From contig NZ_CP009110.1 in assembly GCF_000739085.1 (NCBI RefSeq), forward strand, positions 6,634,001-6,698,000: DNA of 64,000 nucleotides, in the 5' to 3' direction. The stretch is from Amycolatopsis methanolica 239 (lineage in GTDB: Bacteria > Actinomycetota > Actinomycetes > Mycobacteriales > Pseudonocardiaceae). Under the pieces are notes generated by a model. That model saw only the letters and a list, made by a program, of their open reading frames with translations. It was not told the DNA's origin and did not search any database. The translations under genes and the position numbers were made by a program. Of the stretch, positions 60,848-64,000 are shown piece after piece (the first letter of the stretch is position 1; the number at the start of each line of letters is the position of its first letter).

Positions 60848-61680
60848 GTGATCACTCGCGCCGTGGACCCCGCGCAGGAGCTGGCCACGTTCCTGCGCAA
60901 CCGCCGCGAACGGCTGGAGCCACGCGATGTCGGCCTGCCGCCGAGGCGGCGGGCCCGGCGGACCCCGGGCTTGCGCCGGGAAGAGGTCGCCGAGCTGGCG
61001 GGGATCAGCGTCACTCCGTCGTGCGGCTGGAGCAGGCCCGTGGGCTGCGACCATCGGCGGACGTCGTGGACGCGCTGGCCCAGGCTCTGCGCCTGGCCCC
61101 CGACGAGCGCACCTACCTGTTCGACCTGACCCGGCAGCGCCCACGCGAGGCCGGCGAACCCGCCATCGCCGCCGCGCCGCAGCTGGCCCGGCTGGTCGAG
61201 GACCTCGCCCCGCTGCCCGCGATGCTGATGAACCACCGCTACGACATCCTGGCTTGGAACGGCGAGATGGCGAAGCTCCTCCTCGTTTTCGACACCCTCC
61301 CGCCGTCGCAGCGCAACGCGATGTGGTTGTGCGTGCTGCACCCGAAGACGCGTGAGCTCTACGTCGACCGCGAACGCGTTGTGCGGGAGGGGATCGCCCA
61401 CCTGCGCGCGGCCTGGGCGGCAGCATCCGGACGACCGGGCGCTGACGGACCTGATCACCGAATGCACGAGGCGAGACGCGGACTTCGCGCGGTGGTGGGC
61501 GGAGCGGGACGTCAAGGTCGACGGCCGCGGCCACAAGGTGGTGCGGCATCCCGAAGCCGGGGACATCGCCCTGCAATTCGAAACGCTCCGCCACTTCGCG
61601 ACGCGGAACAACTGCTGGTGATCTACCGTCCCGCGGACGACGAGAGCCGGTCGGCGCTGGAACGCTTGAGCCGCTTGTGA
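60848..61680 (+). pseudogene. MmyB-like XRE-family regulator pseudogene, several frameshifts
   Basis: It begins at GTG 60848 with an XRE-type HTH (ARRTPGLRREEVAELAGISV). The frame shifts near 61018, where the next frame holds RLEQARGLRPSADVVDALAQ and the ligand-binding domain AMLMNHRYDILAWNGEMAKL. It shifts again near 61425 to DRALTDLITECTRRDADFAR and near 61585 to EQLLVIYRPADDESRSALER. The product would be truncated at about 94 residues. It is divergent from the aldo/keto reductase pseudogene, a pairing common for MmyB regulators and AKRs. Confidence 0.85.
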
Positions 61681-61687
61681 CGCGCGC

Positions 61688-62446
61688 CTACCGCCCCAGC
61701 ACGGCCGAGAGGAACGCCTCCACCGCGCCGCGGTAGATGTCGGGTTGCGAGTCGTGCACGACGTGGCCCGCGCCGGGGACCACGAGGTGCCGCCCGGACT
61801 GCGCGCGGCGCGCCATTTCCGCCTGCTGGCCGGGCGGCATGAGGGTGTGCTCGGCCTCCACGATCAGCATCGGGCACTTCACGGCCTCCACCGAGGACCA
61901 GTACTCGCGCCTGCCCCACTCGGCGGCGATCTCGTACAGGTCGTCGAGCGAGGCGATCAGGTGGTAGCCGTCCGCGCGCTCCTCCACGCATTCGGTGAAG
62001 TACTCGCCCGTCTCGCCGAAGAACTCCCGCACGTGCGCGAGCGACTGGAACGGCACCGGCCACGACTCGAAGTACCCGCGCCACGTCTCGACCGTCTTGC
62101 CGCGCTGGTCCGGCGCCATGTCCTCGACCACGACGGCGTGCACGAGCTCCGGCTCGGCGGCCGCGAGCGACCAGGCATGCAGGCCGCCCATCGAATGCCC
62201 GATCACCACGGCCGGTTCGCCCAGCGACCGCACCACCGCGGCGGCGTCGGCGACGAACTGTTCCGTCGTCCACGGCCCGCCCCGCGGCCCGCGCCCGTGC
62301 CCGCGGGCGTCGAGGCCCACGACGTGCCCGTACCGGCGCAGCCACTGGGCCACCCGCCACCACGTGCGCGCCCGGCCCATCAGCCCGTGCAGCAACACGA
62401 CCGGACGGCCGTCGCCGCCGAAGTCCACGACGCTCACGGCGCCCAT
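61688..62446 (-). CDS. Alpha/beta hydrolase
   Basis: This 252-residue alpha/beta-fold hydrolase has the oxyanion region VVLLHGLMGRARTWWRVAQW, GLDARGHGRG, the nucleophile elbow VIGHSMGGLHAWSLA, the acid Asp/Glu in LIVEAEHTLMPP and the His in VPGAGHVVHDS. It starts at ATG 62446, 4 bp after the AAA ATPase stop in the same direction. Its place between mutY and mhuD matches Rv3591c. Substrate is unknown. Confidence 0.9.
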   Translation of the reverse strand: MGAVSVVDFGGDGRPVVLLHGLMGRARTWWRVAQWLRRYGHVVGLDARGHGRGPRGGPWTTEQFVADAAAVVRSLGEPAVVIGHSMGGLHAWSLAAAEPELVHAVVVEDMAPDQRGKTVETWRGYFESWPVPFQSLAHVREFFGETGEYFTECVEERADGYHLIASLDDLYEIAAEWGRREYWSSVEAVKCPMLIVEAEHTLMPPGQQAEMARRAQSGRHLVVPGAGHVVHDSQPDIYRGAVEAFLSAVLGR

Positions 62447-62450
62447 TGAA

Positions 62451-63854
62451 TCAGCTTCCCAGCAGCGACCGGGTGAGCGAGTTCCGCGATTCCTGCATGC
62501 CCCGCAGCGCTGTCGTGAGCGCCTTGTCGCCGACCCGGATCCGCTCGCCGTCCGCGCCGTCGCGCATCTCGTGCAGCACCGCGCGGCGCAGCAGCTCCTT
62601 GACGTAGGACGCGGTGACGCCCTCGGTCTCGGCGATCACCGGTTCGAGGTCCGCCACCAGCTCCACCTCGCGCGCGTACAGCTCGAACAGCTTGCGCCGC
62701 CCCTCGGCGTCCGGCCGCGGGATCTCCACGGCCAGGTCGACCCGGCCCGGCCGGTCGCGCAGCGCGGCCTCCAGCGCCTCCGGCCGGTTGGTGGTCAGCA
62801 CGAACGTGACGTCCGCGTCCGCGCCGATCCCGTCCATGGCGTCGAGCAGGGTGAACAGCAGCGAGCCGCCCGCGCCGGGCATGGTGCGGTCCTCGGCGAC
62901 CAGGTCGACGTCCTCGACCACCAGGATCGACGGCTGCAACCGCCGGGCCAGCTCGGCGGCCTTGCTGATGAACCGCATCGCCGCGCCGGTGAGGATGATC
63001 ACCGTGCTGCCGGACAGGCGGCTCAGCAGGTACCGCACGGTGTGGGTCTTGCCGGTACCCGGCGGACCGTGCAGCAGCAGGCCCCGCTTGAGGTGCTGGC
63101 CCGCGGCGCGCAACCGGTCGGCGTGCTCGGCGATGCCGACGATGTGGTCCTCGATCGCGGGCAGCACCCCCTCGGGCAGCACGACCTGCTCGGCGGTCAG
63201 TGCCGGCCGTGGCAGGAACGTCAGCAGCTCGTTGCCCCGGTACTCGCTGCTGCCGAAGGCGAGCACCTGGCCGCGCAGCACGTCGTGCTCGCGGGCGAGC
63301 TGCTCGATGCGGTCGCGTGCCGCGCCTGCCGCCGCGCGGTCACCTGCCAGCACCTCGACCTTGGACAGCGCGGCCGGCCCGTGCTGCGGGTTCGGCCCGC
63401 GCAGCGCGACGACCACCGGTCCGCCGTCCGGAGCCGTCGTCAGCACCAGCCCGAACTGCACGACCTCCTCGGTCGCCTCCGGTCCGATCGCGACGGTCGC
63501 CATGTCGACCGCGCCCAGTTCGAAGGCGCCGTCCCGCCGCGCGGACGACAGCATCCCGGTCAGTTCCTCGTGCCCCCGGTTCGCGCCGGTGACGCCGAAC
63601 CACTCCGGCTCGCCACCGCGTTCGGCGAGGTAGGCCTCGACGCCGCGGTGCACGTTGGCGTGCTCCCACGGCGGGAAGTCCTGGCCCACCAGCACGATCT
63701 GCCGGAACCCGACGCCGAGGTGCCCGGTGATCCGGCTGATGAGCTCCTCGGCCGGGTTGTCCTCGTCGACCACGAGCGCGGCCGTCTGGACGAGTTTCCG
63801 CAGGTCCCCGGCGAGCCCCCGGGCCAGCTTGCGATCTTCCCCTGTGATCCCCAT
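62451..63854 (-). CDS. AAA ATPase with N-terminal sensor-like region
   Basis: This 467-residue protein has a C-terminal classical AAA module (about 215-440): Walker A GLLLHGPPGTGKTHTVRYLL, Walker B SILVVEDVDLVAEDRT, sensor 1 VTFVLTTNRPEALEAALRDR and the arginine-finger region RPGRVDLAVEIPRPD. The N-terminal 200 residues have no domain I recognise. The module is of the ClpV/FtsH-FIGNL type, but there is no protease domain or membrane helix, so it may act as a chaperone-like remodeller. It is divergent from mhuD and coupled to the hydrolase. Confidence 0.85.
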   Translation of the reverse strand: MGITGEDRKLARGLAGDLRKLVQTAALVVDEDNPAEELISRITGHLGVGFRQIVLVGQDFPPWEHANVHRGVEAYLAERGGEPEWFGVTGANRGHEELTGMLSSARRDGAFELGAVDMATVAIGPEATEEVVQFGLVLTTAPDGGPVVVALRGPNPQHGPAALSKVEVLAGDRAAAGAARDRIEQLAREHDVLRGQVLAFGSSEYRGNELLTFLPRPALTAEQVVLPEGVLPAIEDHIVGIAEHADRLRAAGQHLKRGLLLHGPPGTGKTHTVRYLLSRLSGSTVIILTGAAMRFISKAAELARRLQPSILVVEDVDLVAEDRTMPGAGGSLLFTLLDAMDGIGADADVTFVLTTNRPEALEAALRDRPGRVDLAVEIPRPDAEGRRKLFELYAREVELVADLEPVIAETEGVTASYVKELLRRAVLHEMRDGADGERIRVGDKALTTALRGMQESRNSLTRSLLGS

Positions 63855-63895
63855 TACGTCCCAGCATAGCGATTCGGGCTGGGTAGGCTGAGGGC

Positions 63896-64000
63896 ATGGC
63901 AGTCGTGAAGATCAATGCGATCGAGGTTCCCGAGGGCGCGGGCCCCGAATTGGAGAAGCGGTTCGCGAACCGGGCCCACTCGGTGGACGGGCAGCCCGGC
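63896..64000 (+). CDS. mhuD: Heme-degrading monooxygenase MhuD-like, partial (5' end only)
   Basis: The 35 visible residues, MAVVKINAIEVPEGAGPELE then KRFANRAHSVDGQPG, match the start of mycobacterial MhuD (Rv3592) and related antibiotic-biosynthesis-monooxygenase-fold proteins. MhuD breaks heme to mycobilin and releases iron. The catalytic Asn equivalent is N in RFANRAH, where M. tuberculosis MhuD has Asn at position 7 (KINAIE), also present here. The rest lies beyond the right edge. The gene order hydrolase-mhuD agrees with M. tuberculosis. Confidence 0.85.
   Translation, partial: MAVVKINAIEVPEGAGPELEKRFANRAHSVDGQPG

Overview
The window is high-GC actinobacterial chromosome, most likely from the Pseudonocardiaceae (an Amycolatopsis-like organism). 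The basis is overall G+C, frequent GTG/TTG starts, and gene order shared with mycobacteria: radA-lpqE-carD-ispD-ispF-cysS-rlmB, and beta-carbonic anhydrase-mutY-alpha/beta hydrolase-mhuD. The genus is inference from gene content; there is no rRNA in the window.

Layout. 1-3.5 kb: the end of a small membrane protein, then a complete selenocysteine cassette (selB, selA, tRNA-Sec) with selD divergent. 4.5-13 kb: a KAP-type P-loop NTPase, a CoA-binding protein, an SDR, a GAF/PucR-type regulator, an MHS-family transporter, a secreted EEP-family phosphatase/nuclease, a SnoaL-like protein and a PrsW protease. 13-22.7 kb: an accessory island. It holds a frameshifted IS701-type transposase, a methyltransferase fragment, a serine beta-lactamase-fold hydrolase, an HSL-type esterase with a PucR-type regulator, a broken IS5 carrying an intact ISL3 copy with an 8-bp target duplication, and an excisionase-like ORF plus frameshifted tyrosine integrase ending beside tRNA-Thr. 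22.8-28.4 kb: a ThrE-type exporter and trehalose genes (otsA, then an OtsB-GH15 fusion). 28.5-36 kb: an IS30 remnant, radA, lpqE, carD, ispD (divergent), ispF, a HAD hydrolase, cysS and rlmB. 36-38.8 kb: an MBOAT acyltransferase and small genes.

38.8-49.1 kb is a catabolic locus. A six-gene leftward operon (HAD phosphatase, DhaK/DhaL kinase, RpiB-type isomerase, 2-hydroxyacid dehydrogenase, FGGY kinase, class II aldolase) faces a rightward set (histidine phosphatase, DeoR regulator, RbtT-like MFS transporter, second FGGY kinase). Two near-identical operator-like boxes, GTGTTAATTT with an inverted half, lie in the two promoter regions. The Dak-type kinase with an RpiB isomerase matches the logic of erythrulose/tetritol catabolism known from Mycobacterium smegmatis, but two FGGY kinases, an aldolase and a dehydrogenase go beyond it. 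The substrate is unassigned, and this is the best candidate for an undescribed pathway.

49.1-57.2 kb: a 0.6-kb non-coding region with degenerate ~32-nt repeats, a large imperfect hairpin and terminators; then a coiled-coil protein, two tandem DUF445 membrane proteins, an AlgX/AlgJ-like protein (plausible partner of the MBOAT protein) and a znuABC-type zinc/manganese transporter. 57.4-64 kb: a LacI regulator, beta-carbonic anhydrase, mutY, a decayed aldo/keto reductase with its equally decayed divergent regulator, an alpha/beta hydrolase, an AAA ATPase and the start of mhuD.
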